Positions 28,283-36,223 of a DNA stretch of 64,000 bases are shown one piece after another. The notes below the pieces were generated by a model, which saw only the letters and a list, made by a program, of their open reading frames with translations, was not told the DNA's origin and made no database searches. Each line of letters opens with the position of its first letter. Positions within the stretch are counted from its first letter, which is position 1. This DNA is from MVYY01 sp012517575. GTDB taxonomy: Bacteria > Bacteroidota > Bacteroidia > Bacteroidales > Paludibacteraceae. The stretch lies in assembly GCA_031629035.1 (NCBI GenBank), contig JAVLUG010000027.1, positions 241,402 to 305,401 of the forward strand. The letters run 5' to 3'. The translations under genes were made by a program, and so were the position numbers.

Positions 28283-29264
28283 AAGCATAGATATTTGTCA
28301 ATCTAAAGAGAAAGAGTTTAATATCGACAACTCCTCTCAAAGAAGCTCTAAAGGATTTAATTTTAGCATTGAAACTTTCATCAGAAGCATTGGTATTTCT
28401 ATTGATAAAGAAGTTTAAAATTTCTTGGTTGTGTTCATAGACTGTAGCGGCAATAGTATTAAAAGACCTGAATTGGCTTTCAGCCACATTGTTGTACCAT
28501 TTAGCCAGTGAAAGTCTTGCAGCAGTCTTGATGCTGTTTTTATTGTAAATCATTCTCAAGGAGTGTGTAAGAGAATAACCCTGTTTGAGGTCAGGATATT
28601 CACTGAAAAGAATTTCTGCACGCAACTTTTGGGATTCCGACCATTTTTCTGGCGACTTGAATAGCAAATACCGGCTGCGAGCCAACAATTGTTTGCGTGT
28701 ATCTCCATTTTCAAAGAGTACGGGAATGAAATCCCGACCATCAAGTTTTGCATTTTCTTTGGCATCCGTTTCCTGGTTAATAGCATCCCAGCGGTGTGAG
28801 ATCCGCATCTCTTGCAATGCATCAAATGCCAGTTGCTGAACATGAAAACGATCAATTACTCTCGAAGCTTTGGGAAAACAGTGCCGGATCATCTTGCGCA
28901 TCGAATCCGACATGTCAAGGGTTACCTCCTCAACGGCATCAAGCAACGTATTGGGCAACCTGTCCAATACCTCCATTACATCTTCAGCTTTTGTGCCTTT
29001 CACAATGGCAATGACAGTTCCTTTTTGTCCTTTGGCAGCCTTGTTGGTCAAAATAGTATAAAGTTCGCCATTGGAGAGAGAAGTTTCATCAATGCTCAAA
29101 TGTGTGCCCATATTCTCAGCAAACAGAAGCCATTTGTCGGCATGAACCCGCTGTTCCCACTGACGATAACCACTTAGGTGTTCCTTATAGTGCCGTTCCA
29201 GCTGTTCTCCATCAACATGATAGTACCTCTCAAGTGTGTTGGCCGGAATCGGGGTCGTATCCAA
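28281..29264 (-). CDS. ISL3-type transposase, catalytic part
   Basis: The 327-residue frame holds a DDE_Tnp_ISL3-like domain: HLSIDETSLSNGELYTILTNK (first Asp), VTLDMSDSMRKMIRHCFPKA (second Asp), VIDRFHVQQLAFDAL, and a late ASDESFNAKIKSFRASLRGV (Glu region). It starts with TTG at 29264, preceded by AAGGAG 5 nt upstream, inside the end of the N-terminal frame (35-nt overlap, +1 frame). A TAA in its own frame lies just upstream, so coupled re-initiation is a more natural reading than frameshifting. Its stop lies inside the left terminal repeat. Confidence 0.82.
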   Translation of the reverse strand: MDTTPIPANTLERYYHVDGEQLERHYKEHLSGYRQWEQRVHADKWLLFAENMGTHLSIDETSLSNGELYTILTNKAAKGQKGTVIAIVKGTKAEDVMEVLDRLPNTLLDAVEEVTLDMSDSMRKMIRHCFPKASRVIDRFHVQQLAFDALQEMRISHRWDAINQETDAKENAKLDGRDFIPVLFENGDTRKQLLARSRYLLFKSPEKWSESQKLRAEILFSEYPDLKQGYSLTHSLRMIYNKNSIKTAARLSLAKWYNNVAESQFRSFNTIAATVYEHNQEILNFFINRNTNASDESFNAKIKSFRASLRGVVDIKLFLFRLTNIYA

Positions 29265-29502
29265 AGACTCCTTTTAAAAAAGCGGCGAAACTCTCCGTGT
29301 AACGCGTCCCCTTTGATGTGGTTTCAAATGATTTGGATAAACTTTTTCCCGTATCCTTTTCTACCCATCGTCGACGGCGAATGTCAAGGACAACTTTGCG
29401 GTTACGAATGGGAAAATCATACACACAGGAGGAAGGAAAGAATCCGTTGGGGGATACTGTATCTGTGGTGTATCCCAATGGTAAATTGGGCTGTTCATCC
29501 AA
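29230..29502 (-). CDS. ISL3-type transposase, N-terminal part
   Basis: This frame of 90 residues (from a TTG at 29502) encodes a basic stretch with RNRKVVLDIRRRRW and ends GYDPDSGQHT. The frame stays open and protein-like upstream to about 29616 (residues such as YEQLETLARYILPEEILDN), yet contains no ATG, GTG or TTG there; an ATA at 29616 sits where a start would be expected. The true start may have been lost by mutation, which would make the copy inactive. With the overlapping catalytic frame it should give one DNA-binding plus DDE transposase. Confidence 0.6.
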   Translation of the reverse strand: MDEQPNLPLGYTTDTVSPNGFFPSSCVYDFPIRNRKVVLDIRRRRWVEKDTGKSLSKSFETTSKGTRYTESFAAFLKGVFGYDPDSGQHT

Positions 29503-29657
29503 CCGGATATGAAGGACTCCCGATTTTTGTTCAATTCCAACAATATCAAAGTTGTCTAATATCTCTTCCGGAAGAATGTAACGGGCAAGTGTCTCAAGCT
29601 GTTCGTAAGTGGATATATGATAAGTGTTTTTTTACAAAGATACTTTTCTTTTTTTAC

Positions 29658-29682
29658 AAACACATGTTTTTGCAGGTGAGCC
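29658..29682 (-). repeat. Right terminal inverted repeat of the ISL3-type element
   Basis: Complement of the repeat at 28258-28282 with one mismatch; it marks the outer end near the transposase N-terminal frame. Confidence 0.9.
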
Positions 29683-29805
29683 CTACAAATTCTTTCTCAT
29701 AATAATACCATTTTTTCTTTTTTTGCCAGCAAAACTAATTTATGGTTCATATCAATAAAATCTTTCAACAAGGGACAAAACAAATCTTATTGTTTTTTAT
29801 TATTT

Positions 29806-30903
29806 AAATGATTATCCGTAAAGTATCCTACTTTAAAAGGGATAAATTACGGTATATTTTTCAAAAAAATAGTTATAAAAAAAATTGTATAATTCGCTGA
29901 TATTCATTATCTTTATATCATTAAATCAACATTTATAAGTCTTATGAATATCATTAAATTCAGTTCACAATTCCCCGACGAAAAGTCTTGTATCGAGCAT
30001 TTTAAGGCTCAAAGAGACGCTTGCGGGGTCGTTTGTCCCAAATGTGGTTGCGTGCACCATTACTGGCTGCAGAATAAACTGAGCTACGAATGTAAACAAT
30101 GTCATCACCGTCAATCCTTACGTTCAGGAACAGTGATGGAAAACAGCAAACTACCTTTTATGTATTGGTATGTTGCCATGCATCTGCTTACCAGCACAAA
30201 AAAATCGTTCTCTGCGTCAGAACTGCAACGACAATTAGGGCATAAACTTTATCAGCCCATTTGGGAAATGGTATGCAAATTACGCGATGTGATGGGAAAA
30301 CGCGATAATCTGTACCGGTTGACCGATGAGGTAGAACTTGATAATGCTTTTATCACTACATTAATCCCTGAAGATCAAAAGGATAAACCTCTTAAGCGGG
30401 GCAGAGGAAGCCAGCGGCAGTCCAAAATAGTGGTTATGAGTGAAAGTTCTTTCGTGGAAAACCCCAAACTGAACAAAAAGCCCAAACGTGTCAATCACCT
30501 GAAAATGTTGGTTATCGATGATTTAAAGGCTGATACCATTTTAAATACTGTCAAAGAGCACGTAAATCCACAGGCGGAATTGACCACCGATGATGCAACT
30601 CCTTACAACAAGTTGTCTGAACATGTCAAATCACATCATGCACAGGTTATAAAACCCGAAGACCTGCCAAAGATATTACCATGGGTGCACATTGCCATTG
30701 GTAATGTTAAACGGTTGCTGTTGGATGTACACCATCAGCTTACTAAGAAATACTTACAATACTATCTCAATGAGTTCTGTTATAAATTCAATAGACGCTA
30801 TTTTGGTGAAGCCATCTTCGACAGGTTGCTTGTTGCTGCCGTAAGCTACAACTCTGATTTCAAGTCAAGAATTTACAATAGGAATTTATGCGGATAATCA
30901 TTT
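29806..30903 (+). mobile_element. IS1595-type insertion sequence
   Basis: AAATGATTATCCG at 29806-29818 is repeated in inverse orientation as CGGATAATCATTT at 30891-30903, and similarity continues inward with gaps (TAAAGTATCCTA against ATAAATTCCTAT). The single transposase gene lies between. Flanks are AT-rich (TATTATTT left, TATTTATT right) and not exact duplicates, so the precise ends are uncertain. Confidence 0.7.
29944..30897 (+). CDS. IS1595-family transposase (ISXO2-like)
   Basis: The 317-residue protein has an N-terminal zinc ribbon (CPKCGCVHHYW ... CKQCHHRQS, about 36-60), the IS1595 segment SGTVMENSKLPFMYWYVAMH, and the catalytic region with VELDNAF, TTDDATPY and IAIGNVKRLL. Members usually read DE(T/S)YVGG at the first catalytic site; here it is ELDNAF, as in a Bacteroidota subgroup. 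The frame is intact. The last codons overlap the right inverted repeat. It lies between the ISL3-type element and the T9SS cargo genes, on the opposite strand to both. Confidence 0.85.
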   Translation: MNIIKFSSQFPDEKSCIEHFKAQRDACGVVCPKCGCVHHYWLQNKLSYECKQCHHRQSLRSGTVMENSKLPFMYWYVAMHLLTSTKKSFSASELQRQLGHKLYQPIWEMVCKLRDVMGKRDNLYRLTDEVELDNAFITTLIPEDQKDKPLKRGRGSQRQSKIVVMSESSFVENPKLNKKPKRVNHLKMLVIDDLKADTILNTVKEHVNPQAELTTDDATPYNKLSEHVKSHHAQVIKPEDLPKILPWVHIAIGNVKRLLLDVHHQLTKKYLQYYLNEFCYKFNRRYFGEAIFDRLLVAAVSYNSDFKSRIYNRNLCG

Positions 30904-30994
30904 TATTTATTATAGTATTTTGTACTGTAGTAACCTCTGCAAATAAAAACTTTTTTGAAACTATTTTATTGATATTTAATCGAATAGAATAAAT

Positions 30995-33181
30995 TCAGGA
31001 ACGACAAATTATCTTAAATCGTTGATTATCAATTTTTATTATTACCACATTAGAATGAATTCCATTCAAAGGAATAAAACTTTGTTCTGCTATGATTGAT
31101 TGGTACAGCAATTTACCCATCACATCATAAATTTCAACCGAACATTTTTTAGTTAATCCTTCTACCATAATTCCCTGACCCGTGTAATATACTTTAAGTG
31201 ATTGATTTTTTGGTAGGATATTGTCTGTAATCTCCATATATTCTACCGCACCTATTGAAGGTGGTATTGGTCTAACATTTCCTACCTGATCATTCGTTGG
31301 GATAGTATATCCTATTAAAGTGGCCGTACCTGCACCCCTGGCAATACTACTCGAAGAAATGGGAACAATAGGGAATCCATTATAAGTAACATATTGAGGA
31401 CGTTTTTTATCACTAACAAAAATTTCAAGCGAATCAAATATATTGCTTTCTTCAATGTTTTCAGGTACAATAGATGTTGCATCAATGTATGTGTTATAAT
31501 TGGTGTTACCGAAAATGCAATTTTTAGCCATTATCATCACTCTTACATTATTGTTCCAATTATGTACATCATTATAAGATGGTGTTGTGCCTTTAATATT
31601 ATACGCTAATATTGAATTAATTAAATTGAGATAAATTTTTTTCTGATCGGTCCTGCCATAAGCACAAATACCACCCCCATCGTTAAGAGCATGGTTCCCT
31701 GTAATGGTTGAATTAACTATGGTACAGTCAATAGTTTCTTCTACCGTATTATTGTCAGGACAAGCACAATAAATAGCACCTCCCCTTCTGTCAGTCCCAT
31801 CAAATGAAGCTTCATTATTAGCAAAAGTACAGTTGGTAATGGTAATATCCGCTCCTTTAAAAACAGAAATAGCACCTCCACGAATTGACTTATTGTTAAC
31901 AAAGGAAGTTGATTCTATCTCCACATTAGCACCTTCGTTATAAGCACAAATAGCTCCACCGCCGTATGTTCCACCGGCAGCATTGGCATTGAACACGGAA
32001 TTATTAATGTAACAATTACCATTGCTTATTCTAATGGCTCCTCCATTATCACCGCCAGCTTGATTGTTTATAAATTCACAATTTTCAATGGTTAAAGTTC
32101 CAGAAGAGGTAATAGAAGAAGTTGTTTTGTCTTTAATAATCAGATTCTTTAAAATTAAATTTCCCGCATTATCAAATGAACGTATTGTTCCATTTAAAAT
32201 GACTTTTTGTTGATTATGTAAATTTAAACCATCAACAGTCAGTATTTTTTCTTCAGGAATACTTAAAATATTAGAAAGTGTGATTTCAGCTCCATCAAAA
32301 TTAAATTTTATGGTATCACCATTTAAGGCATTTTGCATACACCAAGGCAACGAACCTGCTACCGTTGCATCATTACTATTGGAAGTGACCAGCAAGGTTC
32401 GTGAATCAGGTTGAGTTAGTTCAACTTTAACATAATAAGGTAAATGATCTGAAGCATCCGGAAAAGAAATCCCCGAGGGTGGAGTAGGAATTCCCCTATC
32501 TATGACCGTATATCTTACATCGGAAGGATTTTTCCTGAATCCAAGAATCATATCAATCAAAGAAGTGGGATTGTCGCTTGGATAAGTTAAATGATTAAGA
32601 TCATTTAAAATTTCAAAACCATTTTCTTGAAAAGTAAGCATACAACGATAATTTGGAGCCGCATTAAAATCCCCTCCTATAAATACTGTTTTCCCCAACG
32701 TGTTGGCAACCCGAATAATTCTTGCAGTCATGGTATCTCTATCAATGGCATCAAGTGCAAAATGAGTAGAAATAAAACAAAAATTATTAAATTCTGCTAC
32801 TATAAAAGCTCGATCTTCCGAATCATTTGAGCCTTCCCTGTGAAGTACTTTATAATTAGTGATGGTAGGAGTTCCAAGAGAAGATTTCCATAAAATGCCA
32901 ATTCCATAGCCATATAAAGGATAATTTCCTATATCGTACCATGCTCCTTCCATGCCTGTTTGGGACTTTAAGTTATTGAAATTGGAATTCCCACAAACTT
33001 CTTGTACGGCAACTACATCTGCGTCTGAAGCCGAAATAATTTGTGCCAGCTTGGAAATCCGAGAAGACTGAAAATTCAATCCAGTGTTTGTCAACAAATT
33101 ATACGTCATGAAAGTAATTTGCTCCGCTTGTATAGTAATTGCTGTAAAAAATATAACAAGAGCTAAAAAAAACTTCTTCAT
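30995..33181 (-). CDS. Secreted EEP phosphodiesterase-like / beta-helix / T9SS-tail fusion protein
   Basis: The 728-residue protein has a signal peptide (to about residue 19), an endonuclease/exonuclease/phosphatase domain to about 260 with all catalytic motifs (MTYNLL, VAVQEV, STHFAL, IGGDFNAAP, SLIDMI, ASDHLPY), then a right-handed beta-helix of Asn-rich rungs (GGAIRISNGNCYINNSVF, GGAICAY) with a choice-of-anchor segment to about 645, and a T9SS-type tail (VEIYDVMGKLLYQS). It is predicted to be a surface or secreted phosphodiesterase or nuclease carried on a polysaccharide-binding stem. It is the last gene of the accessory block, 153 nt after the 499-residue beta-helix gene. Confidence 0.82.
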   Translation of the reverse strand: MKKFFLALVIFFTAITIQAEQITFMTYNLLTNTGLNFQSSRISKLAQIISASDADVVAVQEVCGNSNFNNLKSQTGMEGAWYDIGNYPLYGYGIGILWKSSLGTPTITNYKVLHREGSNDSEDRAFIVAEFNNFCFISTHFALDAIDRDTMTARIIRVANTLGKTVFIGGDFNAAPNYRCMLTFQENGFEILNDLNHLTYPSDNPTSLIDMILGFRKNPSDVRYTVIDRGIPTPPSGISFPDASDHLPYYVKVELTQPDSRTLLVTSNSNDATVAGSLPWCMQNALNGDTIKFNFDGAEITLSNILSIPEEKILTVDGLNLHNQQKVILNGTIRSFDNAGNLILKNLIIKDKTTSSITSSGTLTIENCEFINNQAGGDNGGAIRISNGNCYINNSVFNANAAGGTYGGGAICAYNEGANVEIESTSFVNNKSIRGGAISVFKGADITITNCTFANNEASFDGTDRRGGAIYCACPDNNTVEETIDCTIVNSTITGNHALNDGGGICAYGRTDQKKIYLNLINSILAYNIKGTTPSYNDVHNWNNNVRVMIMAKNCIFGNTNYNTYIDATSIVPENIEESNIFDSLEIFVSDKKRPQYVTYNGFPIVPISSSSIARGAGTATLIGYTIPTNDQVGNVRPIPPSIGAVEYMEITDNILPKNQSLKVYYTGQGIMVEGLTKKCSVEIYDVMGKLLYQSIIAEQSFIPLNGIHSNVVIIKIDNQRFKIICRS
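31281..31411 (-). repeat. 131-nt segment nearly identical to 33618-33748
   Basis: Four differences were counted by eye over 131 nt. It encodes the shared KRPQYVTYNGFPIVP ... GYTIPT segment just before the T9SS tail. Confidence 0.88.
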
Positions 33182-33230
33182 CTTGATTGTATTGATAAAT
33201 AATGAATATTTTATGTGAAAATATCAAAAA

Positions 33231-33296
33231 GGTAGCACAATCTAATTATTTCCAAAAAATAAAATCATTCTAATCAAAACATCAGATTGTGTTACC
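33231..33296. repeat. 13-bp inverted repeat with a 40-nt spacer between the two T9SS cargo genes
   Basis: GGTAGCACAATCT (33231-33243) and AGATTGTGTTACC (33284-33296) pair over 13 positions with one G-U. It could be a terminator-like mRNA structure or a protein site; there is no T run. Confidence 0.5.
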
Positions 33297-33334
33297 TGAA
33301 TTATCTAAATCTACCGAAAAGTATCAATTAATTT

Positions 33335-34834
33335 TTATTTTAATAAAACCTTTTGGCAGTGATTTCCTGCTTTTACAATAAATACATTTCCAGGAATGTT
33401 TTCCAAAGAAACAGTTTCATCATTTGAAATCGTAGATTGATAGACCAATTTACCTACCACATTATAAACAGCTATATTGCTTCTGTCAGATAAACCTGTT
33501 ATGGTCAACATCCTATCCCTTACCAGCACTTTGAAAGGAGATACCGTGTTTTCCTTATTAAGAGTAAGTATTTTGTATTCAACAGCACCAATAGCAGGAG
33601 TAGTGGGACGAGTATCTCCTACCTGATCATCCGTTGGGATAGTATACCCTGTTAAAGTGGCCGTACCTGCACCTCTGGCAATACTACTCGAAGAAATGGG
33701 AACAATAGGGAATCCATTATAAGTAACATATTGAGGACGTTTTTTATCGGTACCAAAAGTTTCGAGTTCACCCATAAATATATCGGCAGTTGCCGGATCG
33801 TCCACCTTAATGCAATGTTTGCCTTCAAAATTTATGGTTTCTGAAGCTTGGGAATAGATAACATAATTTGGATCAATCAAAACACTTCCTGTAGCTGTTC
33901 CACTTTTTGTTTCTACCAGATCAGAATAAGCATCTCCGGCTACATTTATGTTATTCACAACCAAGGAATTAACTAAATGAACATTGGCAGAACCTTTCGA
34001 GGTAACATAAGCAGTTACAGCTCCATTTCCTTGATTACCCGTAAAGGTACAATTGATGGCAGTCAAATTTGTTGTAAATTCACTACTGCTTTGCACAGTA
34101 CATAAAACAGCTCCACCGGTTTGTGCAGAAGTATTGTTGGCAAAAGTGGAATTAATAATTTTAACATTGCAGGGAGTGGCTACTGTCGCTCTTGCTACAA
34201 TAGCTCCTCCTCCATTTGTACCATTAGTTGTACAATTGTTATTAATAAAACTGCATTTTTCAATGGTTACATCAGCAGCATTATAGATACACAATGCTCC
34301 ACCGCCATAACTGCCCTTTGTGATGTTCGCTTCGAAAATAGATTTTTTAATAGTAGCTGCACCTTGAATACGAGCTGCGCCTCCATTGTTATTTTGAGCT
34401 GTGATGTTCTTAAAAATACAATTCTCAATATTCAAAGTAGAACCATTAGCAGCTTTGATCGCTGTATTGCCTGCGATACCGGTTCCATCAAAAACAAGAT
34501 TATTCAAATTAACTACAGGATTCCCAGTGGTAGGTATATCAAATACAGAGAGGTTAGCAGCAGTTCTTAAAATTACTTTTTCACTGGTAGCAGCATTTAT
34601 TCCATTAATAGTCAAGTTTTTGTTTAAAGAGATTTGAGCACTTGCTAAATTGACAGTATTTGCCGTATCTCCAACAAAATTAAAATTGATAATGTCACCG
34701 GCTTGGGCATCGGCAATGGCTTGTCTTAATGAACCTGTTCCGGAGCTTTCCCCATTGGTTACAGTAATAGTTGCAGCCGATAGCATGGAGCTAAGAGGCA
34801 GAACCAATAATAAAAGTAAATGTTTTGTTTTCAT
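33335..34834 (-). CDS. Secreted beta-helix protein with choice-of-anchor and T9SS tail
   Basis: The 499-residue protein has a signal peptide (about 1-20, SMLSA), a CSLREA-like opening (GTGSLRQAIADAQAGDIINF), a right-handed parallel beta-helix with repeated GGAxxI and xIxNSTFANN rungs (about 70-330), the segment shared with the downstream gene (KRPQYVTYNGFPIVP, about 370-425) and a T9SS tail (IAVYNVVGKLVYQST, VFIVKAGN) at the C-terminus. It is likely a surface glycan-binding or adhesin-like protein or a lyase-like enzyme; no catalytic residues were recognised. It is the second-last gene of the accessory block. Confidence 0.78.
   Translation of the reverse strand: MKTKHLLLLLVLPLSSMLSAATITVTNGESSGTGSLRQAIADAQAGDIINFNFVGDTANTVNLASAQISLNKNLTINGINAATSEKVILRTAANLSVFDIPTTGNPVVNLNNLVFDGTGIAGNTAIKAANGSTLNIENCIFKNITAQNNNGGAARIQGAATIKKSIFEANITKGSYGGGALCIYNAADVTIEKCSFINNNCTTNGTNGGGAIVARATVATPCNVKIINSTFANNTSAQTGGAVLCTVQSSSEFTTNLTAINCTFTGNQGNGAVTAYVTSKGSANVHLVNSLVVNNINVAGDAYSDLVETKSGTATGSVLIDPNYVIYSQASETINFEGKHCIKVDDPATADIFMGELETFGTDKKRPQYVTYNGFPIVPISSSSIARGAGTATLTGYTIPTDDQVGDTRPTTPAIGAVEYKILTLNKENTVSPFKVLVRDRMLTITGLSDRSNIAVYNVVGKLVYQSTISNDETVSLENIPGNVFIVKAGNHCQKVLLK
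33618..33748 (-). repeat. 131-nt segment nearly identical to 31281-31411
   Basis: Partner of the repeat at 31281-31411 in the adjacent cargo gene; the flanking coding sequence is clearly more diverged. Confidence 0.88.
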
Positions 34835-34899
34835 AATAATTTAATTTTAAATGTTAATAAAAAGATTGGTAGATTCAGATAAATATTTTTTTAATAAAG

Positions 34900-36222
34900 T
34901 TATTCAATAATGGCTATTATCATATCCATCACATTGGTTTTTGTAGAATCAGTAATCAGATGCCCACCTACTTGTTTGAAAAAATGATAAGCATCCGATT
35001 TTTTTAAATAATCCATTGGAAGAATGTGTTTTTCTTTAGCAGTTTGAATAGTGCTGGCATCCACCATGGCACCGGCAGCATTTGTTGGCCCATCAGTTCC
35101 ATCCGTCCCTCCACAAAGAATTGTAATGCCCGGCATGTTTTCCAATTTGGTGCCCAGATATAAAGCCAAATGTTGATTCCGACCACCTAAACCGTTACCA
35201 GTGACTTTTACTGTTGGTTCACCTCCAAAAAGAAGGCAAACAGGTGTTTTGTGGTTCTTTTCCTTGAATTTTTCAATGGTACTTAAAATAAAATTGGCTG
35301 TTTCTTCTATATTGCTTTGCAAATTGTCGGTAATGACATGAGCTTGATAACCTAATTCTTTAGCTTTGCGACCGGCAGCTTCCAATGCCATTTTATTGTT
35401 TCCTATGATTATATTATAAACTTTTGAAAAAATCGAATCGTCCGATTTGGGTGTTTCCGAGATTTCTCCGGCTATTCCTCTTTTTAAATATTGCACTACT
35501 GAAAGTGGAACTTTATTTATCAATTCGTATTTTTTTAATACTTCGTAAGCTTCGGAAAAAGTAGTGGGATCGGGGTAGGTGGGTCCAGAAGCTATCACAT
35601 CCAATCGGTCACCGATTACATCAGAAAGAATTAAACTAACGGTTTGGGCTGGATAAATTTCTTTTGCCAATTGTCCTCCTTTTAATTTTGAAATATGCTT
35701 ACGTACCGTATTGATTTCCTGAATACTTGCTCCACTCTTTATTAAAAGGTCATTGGTTGTAATAAGGTCAGATAAACTTATTTCGTCAGGACAATCGGCC
35801 AACAATGCAGAAGCTCCCCCTGAAAATAGACAAATGACTAAATCATGAGAACCGGCCTGCTTGGCAATGGTTAAAATACGTTGAGCTGCTTTCTGCCCAT
35901 TTTCGTCAGGCAATGGATGACCCGCCTCGGTAATTTCAATTATATTTAAAGCACATTTGTGTTGATATTTTACAACTATGTGTCCGGCGCTTATATAATT
36001 TCCCAATATTGATTCAATTTCTTTTGCCATCAAAGCAGTTGCTTTTCCGGCACCTATCACAAAAATTTTTTCAAAATCAGGAAGATAGAATGAATGATTT
36101 TGGATAGATAAAACATTATTACTCCATCTTACTTCCGATTTTATCAATTTATCGGGTAGTACACTTTCTATTCCCGATAAAAATATTTGCTTTATGTCCG
36201 TTTTCGGATTCATTTTCATTTT
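34900..36222 (-). CDS. Glycerate kinase, DUF4147/MOFRL type
   Basis: The protein of about 440 residues has an N-terminal DUF4147 domain (VIGAGKATALMAKEIE, LICLFSGGASALLADCPD, NTVRKHISKLKGGQLAK) and a C-terminal MOFRL domain (LFGGEPTVKVTGNGLGGRNQHLAL in parts, GGTDGTDGPTNAAGA). Members phosphorylate D-glycerate, mostly to 2-phosphoglycerate, in the cytoplasm. The start is ATG at 36222 or 36216, overlapping or abutting the GntP stop; the longer frame from 36255 begins inside GntP and has no family sequence. The pairing with a GntP permease points to uptake and phosphorylation of glycerate. Confidence 0.9.
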   Translation of the reverse strand, partial: KMKMNPKTDIKQIFLSGIESVLPDKLIKSEVRWSNNVLSIQNHSFYLPDFEKIFVIGAGKATALMAKEIESILGNYISAGHIVVKYQHKCALNIIEITEAGHPLPDENGQKAAQRILTIAKQAGSHDLVICLFSGGASALLADCPDEISLSDLITTNDLLIKSGASIQEINTVRKHISKLKGGQLAKEIYPAQTVSLILSDVIGDRLDVIASGPTYPDPTTFSEAYEVLKKYELINKVPLSVVQYLKRGIAGEISETPKSDDSIFSKVYNIIIGNNKMALEAAGRKAKELGYQAHVITDNLQSNIEETANFILSTIEKFKEKNHKTPVCLLFGGEPTVKVTGNGLGGRNQHLALYLGTKLENMPGITILCGGTDGTDGPTNAAGAMVDASTIQTAKEKHILPMDYLKKSDAYHFFKQVGGHLITDSTKTNVMDMIIAIIE

Positions 36223-36223
36223 A

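Larger units (their letters stand above)
28258..29682 (-). mobile_element. ISL3-type insertion sequence with 25-bp terminal inverted repeats
   Basis: Terminal repeats begin GGCTCGCCTGCAAAAACATG at 28258 (through 28282) and its complement with one mismatch at 29682-29658. Between them lie two overlapping reading frames for a DDE transposase. The element lies 30 nt behind the tRNA-Leu terminator. The 8 bases on each side (CTGTTAAC and CTACAAAT) are not a duplication, so either the target repeat has decayed or a rearrangement took place. The two-frame layout resembles the group NCBI labels ISAon1; I recall that from annotation and have not checked it. Confidence 0.85.

Noticed and set aside
28260..29262. 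Programmed -1 frameshift at T-TTA-AAA in the ISL3-type transposase
   Set aside because: The catalytic frame is +1 relative to the first frame, and a TAA lies just before its start, so -1 slippage at this site would not enter it.
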